Below, piece after piece: positions 22,980-32,905 of a stretch of 64,000 nucleotides of DNA. A program made the position numbers and the translations under genes. Source of the stretch: Histoplasma ohiense (lineage: Eukaryota > Ascomycota > Eurotiomycetes > Onygenales > Ajellomycetaceae); NCBI GenBank assembly GCA_017607445.1, contig JAEVHH010000005.1, positions 2,795,001 to 2,859,000 on the forward strand, written 5' to 3'. Every line of letters begins with the position of its first letter. Positions within the stretch are counted from its first letter, which is position 1. A model generated the notes under the pieces. It was given only the letters and a program-made list of their open reading frames with translations. It did not search any database and was not told the origin of the DNA.

Positions 22980-25900
22980 ATGCCACCCGTTTCTTCCACC
23001 GATGGAAGCGAATGGTCTGGGGTTGACCGGTACCACTCGATGGGTGGCAAGTCCGATCCACCGCATTTCCCCGCTCTACCGCTCAGCCGGAGTGCCCTAG
23101 CTTCACCCCCAATGTCCGCTTCAGGTGGCCCACCTTATAGTCCGCTACAGATGCATGCTCCTGATGCCCCAGACCCTACTCCTAATGCCAGTAATAACAC
23201 CAACGGCGGTCCTGTAAGTGCCAATGGCCTTGCCCCGCGCCGCCCATCGGACATGTCCCAGAACCCTTCGCCGCCCAGTTCCATCACATCCAAGTCGAGA
23301 GCAAGTGACGGCACACTTTCCGATCAGAGAAGCAAGAGATACAAGATGATGGAGGACCTGCTGCTGAAGCACTACAACGTACTGAAACGATATTTGCATG
23401 GACAGGGACGGGAGGAGCTTACAGCGTCACGACCAAACAAGGCCCGCGACAAGCTCCTCAGACTCTCCCCGAGTCAGGTCGTGGATCTGAGCACAGATGT
23501 ATATGACGAACTGCTCCGTCGCCAGGCCGTCTCTCCCAATCGGCCTGGTGGACCCCGACCAGATGTACCCCCTTACCTTCCTCCACGTGCGGAATTCCAC
23601 GAAAAGCGCAACCAAGCCCGTCAGGTCCTTTCCTCTCTCCAGCCTCCCAGATTCAGAGACCTGGCTACAGACGTGCTGTGTGAACTAGAACGGCGCTTCC
23701 CGCACTTCGCAGGCATGGATCAAAGTCGCAGAATAAGTCCCGCACCAAGCCTGCGCGGCGGCTACGATCCACGCCCGGGCTCCAATGGGTCGTTTGGCTA
23801 CGGCCCAAATGGCTACCCTCCGCCTCCTCGATCTCAATCCAGAGGTCCCCTGCCCAATGGCCCCGGGCCAGGGTCTGGTCCTGGCGGAAGGGGCTTGCCA
23901 CCGAATCCCCACCAAGGCAGCCGATTCCCTCCCCGACAAGGCTCGTTGAGTCAATCTTCTACCGGCGCCGGCGGTGCTGTTGGGCCGGGTTTAGGGATCA
24001 ATGGAGAGACTATCCCTGAAAACGCACCTTTTCCAAAATCATTTCAGAGTAATACTATAGTGCCAAATAAGAGTACTATGGTAGAGGAAGAAGAGGATGG
24101 TGATGGTGATGGTGATGGTGATGTCGATGGCGATGGCGATGAGGAGGAGGATGGGGCAAGTAGGTACGAAGATGATAATGATCCTGATCGACGGAGTGAT
24201 GCGTTTGCATTGGATAAAGTATTACAGAGTCGGAGGACTACTACAACGGATGGTGTAGGTGTTGGTGGGGGTGGGATTGGGGGTGGAGGATCGGAAAAGG
24301 ATAGGCTGATGTTGATGGAGGCACAGGGGCAAGTGTCTAAGTTGGAAAACCGAGTAGATGAGTTGGAGGGCGAGCTGAAAGCGAAAAATGAGGAGGCAGA
24401 TCTACTCAGGGCAAGAGCCGAGAGTGATTCTAAAGTAGGATTTTTTCCGGTTCTTTGTTGTTGTTTCAGAGCCCCTTTTGGTCGGCTTCTTACTTGTTAT
24501 GTTGTTGGTTACAAGTCACTAACATTTTTGGTTCATATTTGCAGGCTTGGGATACTGAGAGACGAGAGTGGGAAAATATGAAGGAAGATTGGGATCGTGC
24601 AAGAGACGCCTGGGACAAGATAAAGCTAGATTTGGAATTGAAGCTTTCGGAGGCGATGGATCTTAATGCTTCCCTACAGGATCAGTTGGAGGGCGAGCGG
24701 AAGGAATATGAAGCTTCAGAGCGCGATCTACAGCAGCAAATACAAGCTTTGACTGCGGCGGCGGCTCAGAACACAGACACGGTCGCAGGTAATGGCATGT
24801 GGAAGTCGCGTGCTGAAGATATGGAACGGGAGAATCAGAAACTCAGAGAAGAGCTTCAAAAACAGCGAGACGTGACCGAGCAGGTCCGAAAGGAGGCCTC
24901 CAACTTCCTACAGGATATGCGCACCCTCTCTGAACAGACTCAGGAGCAGTGGGAACGTGAAGAACGCCTCACTCGAGACTTCCATCGGATGGAGGAGGAG
25001 GTCAAGATCTGGAAGAATCGCTACGCGAAGACGAAATCGCAGTTACGACATCTACGATCTTCATCGAGTGGCTTGCCCGATGGCTTGCCTGGTGTCGTGC
25101 AGGACGCCACAGTAGCAAGGGACAATGATCTAAGCCATCCAGATGGATTGGTCAAGGATGTGCACCTTACGAAATTCCAGATGTCGATCGATGAGCTACT
25201 ACGCGCCGCACGAATTTCGGAGCCAGCACAGGTTCTCGAGCAGATGAAGGCCGTCGTCTTGGCCGTTCGCCATATCACCCAGGACATCGAACATGCGCAA
25301 GGGATCGGGGGAGACGAGCACTCGCCCCTTCGCAGTCGAGCAAAAACCCGCGTCTCCGCAACAGCCAACAACCTCATCACTGCTTCGAAAAACTTCGCAA
25401 GCTCCAACGGTATATCACCTGTCTCCTTACTCGACGCAGCCGCCTCCCACCTCTCCGCGGCCGTCGTCGAGCTCGTCCGCACCGTGAAAGTCCGGCCCAC
25501 TCCTGCAGATGAATTTGGCGAAGATGACTATGCTGGAGATAACCCAGGCTCCACGCAGTCGCCATCATACTTCAGCGTCCCTCCCAGTCTGAGCAGGATG
25601 AGCGGGAATGACTCTGTCTACAGTGCCATCAGCTCGCCGCACTCGGTACGGTCACCCAGTCGGACGAATTCACGAATACCGCCTCTCCATCGGAAGACTT
25701 ATTCAAGCGGACAGCTATTTGCAGGTGGGAGTTTGAAGTCTGGTCTCAGGATGAGGGAATTAGATGAGGAGTTGGAAGAGCTTAGGGTAATGATTAACCC
25801 CCAGCTCCTACTGGATTTGCTAACCCCTACTGTCTCACATCAAAGACTAACGAAGAAACAATGAACAACAGTTATACCTCGAAGATCAAACCGAAGGTGT

Positions 25901-26483
25901 CGTCCAATCTATCCAAGCCCTCGTCTCCTCGATCCGCGCCGAGCCAGACGACATGTCCGTCATCAGCACGCACATCAACGCCATCTCCGACGTCGTCGGC
26001 AAAGTTATCTCCGCCACAGAATCTGCCATGATACGCCAGCAACACAAACACCAAAACCCAGACCCTAACAGTATTCATGATAACGATAACGATAGATATA
26101 ACAATAACAATCCTAATAATAATCCTAATAATAACACCATTACCCTCCGCGACCGTGCAGGCCCCATCATCCGTATCCTTGCCGATTGCCGCGACAGCCT
26201 CGCTGAGGTAGGCGAGGAGGGCAGCCGGGCTATGAGTGCTAGTGAGATGCGAGAGGTTACGGGGAAGTTGCCGCCGATTGCGTTTCGGATTGCGCGGGAG
26301 ACGAAGGAGTTGGTTCAGCGGCTTGATCAGATGGAGATGATGGGGGTAGGCGTGCGTGAGGGGGGTGGTGGTGGTGGACACGGTGGAAATGGAGGGCCAG
26401 TTGGGGGTTCAGATCCAGTCCCAGGTTCAGTGGGGAGGGTTGGGGTGGTGGAGGACCATGACGATGATGATGATTTCCGATGA
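22980..26483 (+). CDS. spa2: Spa2-family cell polarity scaffold
   Basis: Polarisome scaffold that organises apical growth and links MAP-kinase and formin components at hyphal tips and septa. Three exons (22980-24434, 24545-25786, 25872-26483) join in phase to give 1102 residues. After a disordered N-terminus of about 120 residues come the two GIT/Spa2 homology repeats. They lie at about 153-180 (ARDKLLRLSPSQVVDLSTDV) and 209-240 (NQARQVLSSLQPPRFRDLAT). Next is a Pro/Gly-rich region and an acidic DG repeat (about 370-400). A long coiled coil covers about 440-660. A conserved helical block with LHRKTYSSGQLFAGGSLKSG follows (exon 2 end), and the exon 3 part YLEDQTEGVVQSIQALVSSI resembles the Spa2 C-terminal domain. 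Its end is Gly- and Asp-rich, and Asn repeats (near 26090-26140) interrupt it. The start is the first ATG ahead of the conserved part. Confidence 0.93.
24095..24146. repeat. GATGGT trinucleotide-type coding repeat in SPA2
   Basis: A run of GAT-GGT and GAT-GGC codons encodes an Asp-Gly repeat followed by Glu codons. It is likely to vary in length between isolates without changing frame. Confidence 0.9.
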
Positions 26484-27953
26484 GATGAGATGAAATCTGA
26501 TCAGATTGAGGGAATCGAACATCGAAATTAAAAAAGAAATGTCGGGGGGGGGGGGGGGTTCTGTTTTCCTTTTTTTGACATCCGAAAGCTCCCTCCCCCT
26601 GACGTTTTGCAGTCCGCTTCCTGGGTTTTCATTGATGTGACGTACCTACCTACCTACCTACCTCTACGTGATGATTAGATACAGGGAGGAGTCTTTCCTT
26701 ACCTTACTTTTTTTTTGCTTTTGTCTTTTGTCTTCGATTCGACTTGTTCCCCTTTTCTCAGCCTTTCTCAGCAGCCCAGTTTTGTTAGCTTTGTGACGAG
26801 AGCCTTGAGGCTATATACCTACGTTACCCGTTTCTGCATCAGTTTTTCTTTCCGTTTCTTTCTCCTTTTTGTCGCTCTATTTGTTCAGCAACATCATTTT
26901 TTCTCCTCATCTGCCCCTTCTGTCCACCTTTCTCCGCTTTCTATCTCCATTTGCCTTCAGAAACCATATTATCAATTCAATCAGATTTCTCAAGGCCTCC
27001 ATTTCGCAAGGTCTATATTTCCGGCTTAGATTTTTTTTTTCTTTTCTTTCCCTTTCTTTCTTGTCTCGTTCTCACATAACCCTCCCTCTCTCCTCTTCCC
27101 CGACTCGTAAATAACCACCAACCCTTTTTTTTTTTTCACTATATACATATATCATGCATGCCTTCTTTGACATACCGTTTGATGGACTGTTAACAATACA
27201 CTTCTGGTCCCCTCCCGATTCATTTCTCCTTTTCTACGGCGATATATCGATCACCACTACCTTCTTCCTTCTTCGTATATATATATATATATATATATAC
27301 GTAAATTGATTCATTGGAGAGAGTTCTTTTTCTGCATATAATCTAGCGGGTATTTTTTTTTTTTTTTTTTTCTTGTATGTCGTCTCAAATATTTATTTCT
27401 TTGCTTGGTTTCCAAAGGTCTCGATGGGTAAGTCATCTATCTGTTTTGTCCCGGGAGCCTACCTTTCTCTTTCTGCGTTTGATGTACTGTAATAGGACTG
27501 TGTTTCTCCCTTTGATTTTTGTGGGCAACAATACATACACAGCACCCGTTTGTTTCGCGCTTTCTTTCCTTTCAGTATATATTGGGCAAGCATGTGTCGC
27601 GTTATAATATATGCCTCGCGATAAATAATTGAATGGATATGATATATATAGTTCTGAGCCTGTGATAATCGTGTGCAGTGAAATTCTTTACTGGATTTTA
27701 GTTACTCACTCTGTTATTGCTTCTACGAACCATGAGTTGATAAGGATTGGTGAATCTGATGGATTTAACTGAGAAGAAATGAGATCACGTTATATATATA
27801 TATATATATATATTATCCTCTCTTAACTAGCTAACTAAACTATCTCAGCTCCATCATTTCTGTAAACCTGGATGCTGCATGATGTCGGAGGCTGTTGCTC
27901 CATCGTAATCACCCGGTTTTTACCTCGTAATTTATTGCAAGTGCCAAAACGTG

Positions 27954-27984
<31 letters not shown>

Positions 27985-28150
27985 GTTCTCATCCATTTTC
28001 CACTACGGCAGGCGACAACCGCCCATCATGCATGCACCCTGCTCCATTCTCCAACTGCTCCGTTTTTCCTTCAAGAAATTTTTCCCTGTATCGTTGTCAG
28101 GACAATCATCAATCAATTCCGAGCCACCGCAAGGTAATTTTTGTATGTAA

Positions 28151-28184
<34 letters not shown>
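28151..28184. repeat. (TA)n microsatellite
   Basis: About 17 TA units, the longest of three such tracts in this intergenic interval (others at 27276-27299 and 27790-27813). Confidence 0.95.
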
Positions 28185-28186
<2 letters not shown>

Positions 28187-28767
28187 CCCTCCCCGTCACA
28201 TCTCCTTCTGTTCTCTCGCGACAATTGTGTGTTTGGCACATGGCTCTGTCAGAGGGGAGGGCAAAGCAAATCCAAGGTAGCTTTTCCAATGCGCCCAACA
28301 TCCAAACGACCAACAGGCCATTGAAACGGAAGGAAGGCGTGGATTGGACAGATTCCCTCCTCCGCGGCAGACGTTGGTTGGTGTTCTTGTCCTGCCTGTC
28401 CCCTGCAGCCCGATCTCTGACCCAGTGCAAAATGCCGACGCAAACCTTTGGAAGCGAAGAGAAAACTTGGGAGGGAAGGGCGAGGAATGGCAGCAGTGGG
28501 CTAACTTGTCTCCCGTAGATTAGTTGCACCCGTCTGTATTTGCGCTTTGAGCTGTCGTGTTTTTGTGGTTTATTTCTCTGCTTCGTCGACTGCTGTTGTT
28601 ACATATTTGGGATTAAAGCGGTTTGTTTCTTTTTTTGTTCTTTCACTCTTGGATTTGTGTATGTTGGAGTTGGATGATAGTTGTTGTTGTATCTATCCAC
28701 TGGTGCTCTGCTAGTCCAGTGACGAGCTGCTGATGCGGGCTGACCTGTTTCAGAATACCACGCCATC

Positions 28768-28809
28768 CATACCGTACCATACCATACCATACCGTACCGT
28801 ACCGTACCG
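28768..28809. repeat. (CCATA/CCGTA)n pentamer array before the cyclophilin ATG
   Basis: About eight pentamer units alternating CCATA and CCGTA end 22 bases upstream of the ATG at 28832, so they probably lie in the 5' leader. The reading frame is open through them from an upstream ATG at 28733, which would add 33 residues. Confidence 0.9.
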
Positions 28810-28831
28810 AGCCCAGGCAAACCGCGCAAAC

Positions 28832-30164
28832 ATGCCCCTCCTCGCCCGCTGCCCCACCTTGCTCTCTTCCCCTCCTCGTCCTTTTTCTTCGCTCGCCTCT
28901 TCCCTCCTCCGTTCTTCCTCCTCGACTTCCTCCTCGCCTTCCTCCTATTCCACCCTCGCTTCGTCTTCGTCGTCTCCCCTACGCTCTCTCTACGCCTCCA
29001 ACCAGTCCTTCTCAAACGCCCGTCTCCGTGCTTTCCACGCTTCCGCAGCAGCCATGACGAGAACTTTCTTCGAGGTCGAGTACGCCGACCCGGCCCAGCC
29101 CAACAAGTGTATGTAGTTGACCCCTCCCCACCCCTCCCTATACCTATACCTATACCTATACCTATACCTACCTCCACTTGGCCTTCTTGTCCTTTTTGCC
29201 CCTTTTGTTTCCTGTTGGCTACTTCTGAAGGAAATTGGTATCAAACCCCAATTTCGATTTTCATCAATTCTGCATCGATTCATCATCTCACAAGCATCTC
29301 CCATTCTCTCCCCTTCCAACGTTATCATCAAAGAATATCATCAATTGCATCCACCATTTGAGGTTCAGTCGAGGGTTGCACTTCCAAGGTTTTCGTGTTT
29401 AGCTAGCTGACTAAAACCCCGCCTTCACCTGACTTACTATCTAGCTACCGTTGGCCGAATCGAGTTTGAACTCTTTAGCGATGTCGTTCCCAAGACCGCC
29501 GAGAACTTCCGTGCCCTCTGCACTGGCGAGAAGGGCTTTGGCTACAAGGACTCCATCTTCCACCGTGTCATCCCTGATTTCATGCTCCAGGGTGGTGACT
29601 TCACCCGTGGCAACGTATGAATCATCTATTCTCCAATCCGTGTATTTTTCTAGGATACATGTATATATGTATATATCTATTTAGCGAAACTGTTCTTTAA
29701 AACTAACGGCTTGCTTCTGTCTCGTTTTAACAGGGCACTGGTGGCAAATCTATCTACGGCGAGAAGTTCGCTGATGAGAACTTCAAGTGCACCCACGAAG
29801 GCCCTGGTATCCTTTCCATGGCCAATGCTGGCCCCAACACGTATGTACCCCAGAAAGCCTTGCTTACACTGCCCTTATATATACCCCTTGAGCTCTCTCC
29901 TCCATCTAACCATCAGCTAACCTTACTTTTACCTTTTCGTTTAACAGCAACGGCTCCCAATTCTTCATCACCACCGCGAAGACCAGCTGGCTTGATGGCA
30001 AACACGTCGTCTTCGGCAAGGTCGTAGACTGCCCGTCGACAAGACTTGGCCCCAACCAGAAGCAGTCCATGGATGTTGTTCGCGACATCGAGAGCGCCGG
30101 CAGCAGCTCCGGAGCCATCAAAACATCCATCAAGCCCAAGATCGTCAACTGTGGTCAGGTTTAA
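28832..30164 (+). CDS. cpr1: Cyclophilin (peptidyl-prolyl isomerase), with apparent mitochondrial and cytosolic starts
   Basis: Peptidyl-prolyl cis-trans isomerase and cyclosporin-binding protein. Exons 28832-29108, 29445-29614, 29734-29840 and 29948-30164 join in phase to give 256 residues. Residues 1-74 are Ser/Arg/Leu-rich without acidic residues, like a mitochondrial presequence. An internal ATG at 29054 begins MTRTFFEVEY, the usual start of cytosolic cyclophilin A, and would give a 182-residue form. Core motifs are present: FRALCTGEKGFGYK, FHRVIPDFMLQGGDF (catalytic Arg), MANAGPNTNGSQFFI and SWLDGKHVVFG (the Trp of cyclosporin-sensitive enzymes). Making both forms from one gene is known for the Neurospora homologue; here it is inferred from the two starts. 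An extra segment of about 14 residues (near 211-224) separates FGKV from MDVVRDIESAGSSSG, absent from typical members. Confidence 0.93.
29138..29170. repeat. (CCTATA)n hexamer array in cyclophilin intron 1
   Basis: About five CCTATA units lie just inside the first intron, 30 bases after the donor site. The unit is close to the ATACC-type array found upstream of exon 1. Confidence 0.9.
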
Positions 30165-31394
30165 AAGAAGATTGATTGTTCCCATGGGGGGTGTGTAGAT
30201 GAAAAATTGCTTTTCTTCTGCTTCTTTTCTTTTCTTTCTTTTAGAGAACTCCTTTTTTGTTCTGCGATGGGGAAGGCGCGGGAAAAGGAGGGGAGAAGTT
30301 GCTTTGTCATGTCATGTCATGTAACAGAATTAAGGTAGCGGGGCGGAAAGCGGCAGAAGGTGGGGAAGATGCTCGTTTTTAGCTGCAGAGAAGCGCTTTG
30401 GTGGGAGGGAAAAAATTAGGCTCTTGTTTTCATTAACTAGAAAAAAAACCCTCCAGACCAAAACCAAAACCAAAAAACAGAAAAAAAAAAAAAGAAAAAA
30501 AAAGAAAAAAGAAAGAAAGGGCCACTGCTCAAAGTTATTTCGTTCACTTCAATGTAATCTCAACAGGAATTCAACCTGACCTAATACTTTTGCTGGCCGT
30601 GTACATGTAACTCAGTTTTCTCTCTGCTGTTGTTACTATGAATAATGAATAGTATGTCGAAATAAACAACTCAATGAACCAGTGGGACGAAATGCGCCCT
30701 GATGCAAGTGTAGAATACATCCCTAAGTAGATCTTCAGCTTTTATGTTATGTGTGGGTGTGTTGGGATATCTTCAACGGTGGCAGTGTTTTTCATTTTCA
30801 TTTTCATTTTCATTTTCCTTCTTCTCCTTCTTCTTCTTCTTCTTCTGGTGAACGGGAGTTAACTACCAGGTGAATGGAGAAAATGTACTACTAGGATGGC
30901 TTGAGAAAATAATTTAACATACGCATGTGCCGTGTCTGTCTGTGGAGACATGTCATTCATCTACACTATATGCTAAGCGGTTCGTATTTTGGCGAGTGCT
31001 CAATACTAGTTAGTAGTAACACTGGTGATGTCTGTCTGAGCTCCATGCATCTTCTGATGCGTGGTGGGTGGGTTGCCAGTTCTAGTTCCTCTCCTTTCCT
31101 TCCCTCTTCCGCCCCTTGCCTTGTATTTTAAATAACATCAGAGCCCCCGAATGTCTAGGTCTGCAAGTAGCCAAGACGGCAAAAAAACAAATGAGGCCCG
31201 GCTCTTTCAAGATGACTCCTCGAGTTCCCACGTAGATATTTCTTGATTGCTTGGTTTCGGCTAGCACCCGAGCACCATAGGCCGGAAGGCAGCACTTCAG
31301 CAATTCGTGTTTGCCAAATGCTCGCCTGGTAAGTAGTAACGTGTAATGACTGCTGAACGGAGTCGTGGCGATGGGAAACAAACAGCTTTGTTGT
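30165..31394. other. Intergenic between convergent cyclophilin and SKI6 genes
   Basis: No gene seen. It contains A-rich runs near 30430-30520, a (TTTTCA)n array at about 30790-30816 followed by CTT triplets, and the expected 3' UTRs of both flanking genes. Confidence 0.5.
30790..30846. repeat. (TTTTCA)n and (CTT)n tandem repeats
   Basis: About four TTTTCA hexamers run into a CTT/CTC triplet tract. Confidence 0.9.
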
Positions 31395-32350
31395 TCATTG
31401 TTCGACATCAGTCAATATATCACCCTCCCCTTCTAGCACCTTCCGTCCCGCTGCTTTCACAACGCCATTCAGTATCTCCCTAACCTGCTTACACCCATCC
31501 AGCCCTACTGCAAACATAGTTTCCAGATATGAAATATGTACGCCAGCCCCCATCTGGACTATCGACAGCATCTGGTTCTCCTCTTGGTCGTCCATGGAAT
31601 CGCCGCCCGTGGGTGCAGGGTTCGTATTCGCGACAGTCATGAATGGAAGTTCTTGTTCTTCAGGCATGGACATGTCAAGAAGCGGATCCAAACTTTCGTT
31701 AATTCCGCCCACGCGAGTAAGTTCAGGTTCGGCCGGCGTGGATGCCCTTCCACTCATTCCGACGGTGCAAGCGCAAAGAAGGCCCGGCATTGGTATCCCA
31801 GCATCCACCAGTGCTAGAGTGCATGCATTTATGCATGCTGCGAAGAGGGAGCCGTCGGACGAGAGGACAGAAACATGGAGGGATATTGTGCTATGCGGAT
31901 ATATGTGGGTGTGGAGATGTGGCTGAAAGGCATCACGGAGGGCGAAGGCTAGATCTGTAGATGCTTGTCTGAAGCTTTGGATCAGAAATTGTTCTATGTG
32001 CAACAACAGCCCATGCAACGTTGGAAGAAAGGATGAAAACTAACGAACCTATCGCCTCCGCCACCAGTTGCACTCTTCTTTTTCCGGTCAACGCCGGAAA
32101 AACCTGCAACATTAACGGCAACGGATACAACAGCCCCCTCACGAGCGGGGCCCGTTGCTTCGGATCGTCGGCCTTCTGCTGGCCCATGAACCATACATAT
32201 AACCACTGTATTGCCCATTGAGAGATATGATGATCCAGAGCTGGCAGGGTTCGTAGAGATCTGGGCCTGCATTAAGCGGAGTTCATTCCAACGCCTGCCG
32301 TCAAGCCGAAGCCTGGTAAGGCGGTATGTTGTTGAGGTGTCGAGGGGCAT
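31395..32350 (-). CDS. ski6: Exosome core subunit Ski6/Rrp41
   Basis: RNase PH-fold subunit of the RNA exosome ring, used in 3'-5' processing and decay of rRNA, snoRNA and mRNA in nucleus and cytoplasm. Exons 32350-32049 and 31968-31395 join in phase to give 291 residues. The N-terminus matches Rrp41 closely (MPLDTSTTYRLTRLRLDGRR, WNELR, then YLSMGNT). After the intron come the RNase PH hallmarks: HLHTHIYPHSTISLHVSVLS, DGSLFAACINACTLALVDAG and IPMPGLL. The subunit is expected to be catalytically inert in fungi. Residues between about 185 and 225 form an acidic insertion (NESLDPLLDMSMPEEQE and on). The intron uses GTTCGT and CTTCAG, the only pair that keeps both sides in frame. The gene is divergent from the Snf2 ATPase gene, with 555 bases between the starts. 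Confidence 0.92.
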
Positions 32351-32905
32351 TGTGAAGGATGACTTGTGTAATCTTCCAGAACTGGGCCTGAAGGCCTTTT
32401 GACGTTCTGATCACTGAGTAACTGCTGGTATGAACATAGCCTAGTAGATAGCTTGCTAGTCGATGTCATAAAGCGCCGAGGTACGGGTGTATATTTCCTC
32501 GTGAGGAGAGAAAAGTCGGTATGCTACTAATGGCGGGGGTCGTTCTAATGGATGCGGATTTTTTTTTATATACTAAGGAATTTAGATGGAGATCGAAGAT
32601 GGCAAATTGGCAGAAGAATCAATTCTTCCTCCCGGTCAATTGGGGTGAAAAAATGTAACCGAGAGAGATAATTGTTGATTCCGCGCAATCTTTGCTATCC
32701 CCAGCTTGAGGAAAAGAAATAAATCTTTGTAACTTGTCAAGCTTCAAGCTTTTTTACCTGTTTAGGAACTTTTTTATTTTGTCATTCTGATCATGTGACT
32801 TGCGAAACTCGCGCGCCTTGCTCATGCTTAAAATATCTCACCTCGTCATGCCTCAAACATCGTAAAATATCAACGTGCGGAATTGCTTGTGGGAACTACC
32901 TGAGG
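32351..32905. other. Divergent promoter region of SKI6 and the Snf2 ATPase gene
   Basis: 555 bases between two opposed start codons. Nothing coding is visible. Direct repeats AAGCTTCAAGCTT near 32738-32750 and T-runs near 32560 and 32750-32778 are the only notable elements. Confidence 0.5.

Larger units (their letters stand above)
26484..28831. other. Intergenic between SPA2 and cyclophilin, rich in microsatellites
   Basis: No gene could be supported. It holds a G-run (about 26546-26559), (CTAC)n near 26643-26662, three (TA)n tracts (27276-27299, 27790-27813, 28151-28184), poly(T) near 27352-27371 and poly(A) near 27954-27980. Phe/Ser-rich frames are translations of T/C-rich DNA. The last few hundred bases should include the cyclophilin promoter. 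Confidence 0.5.
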
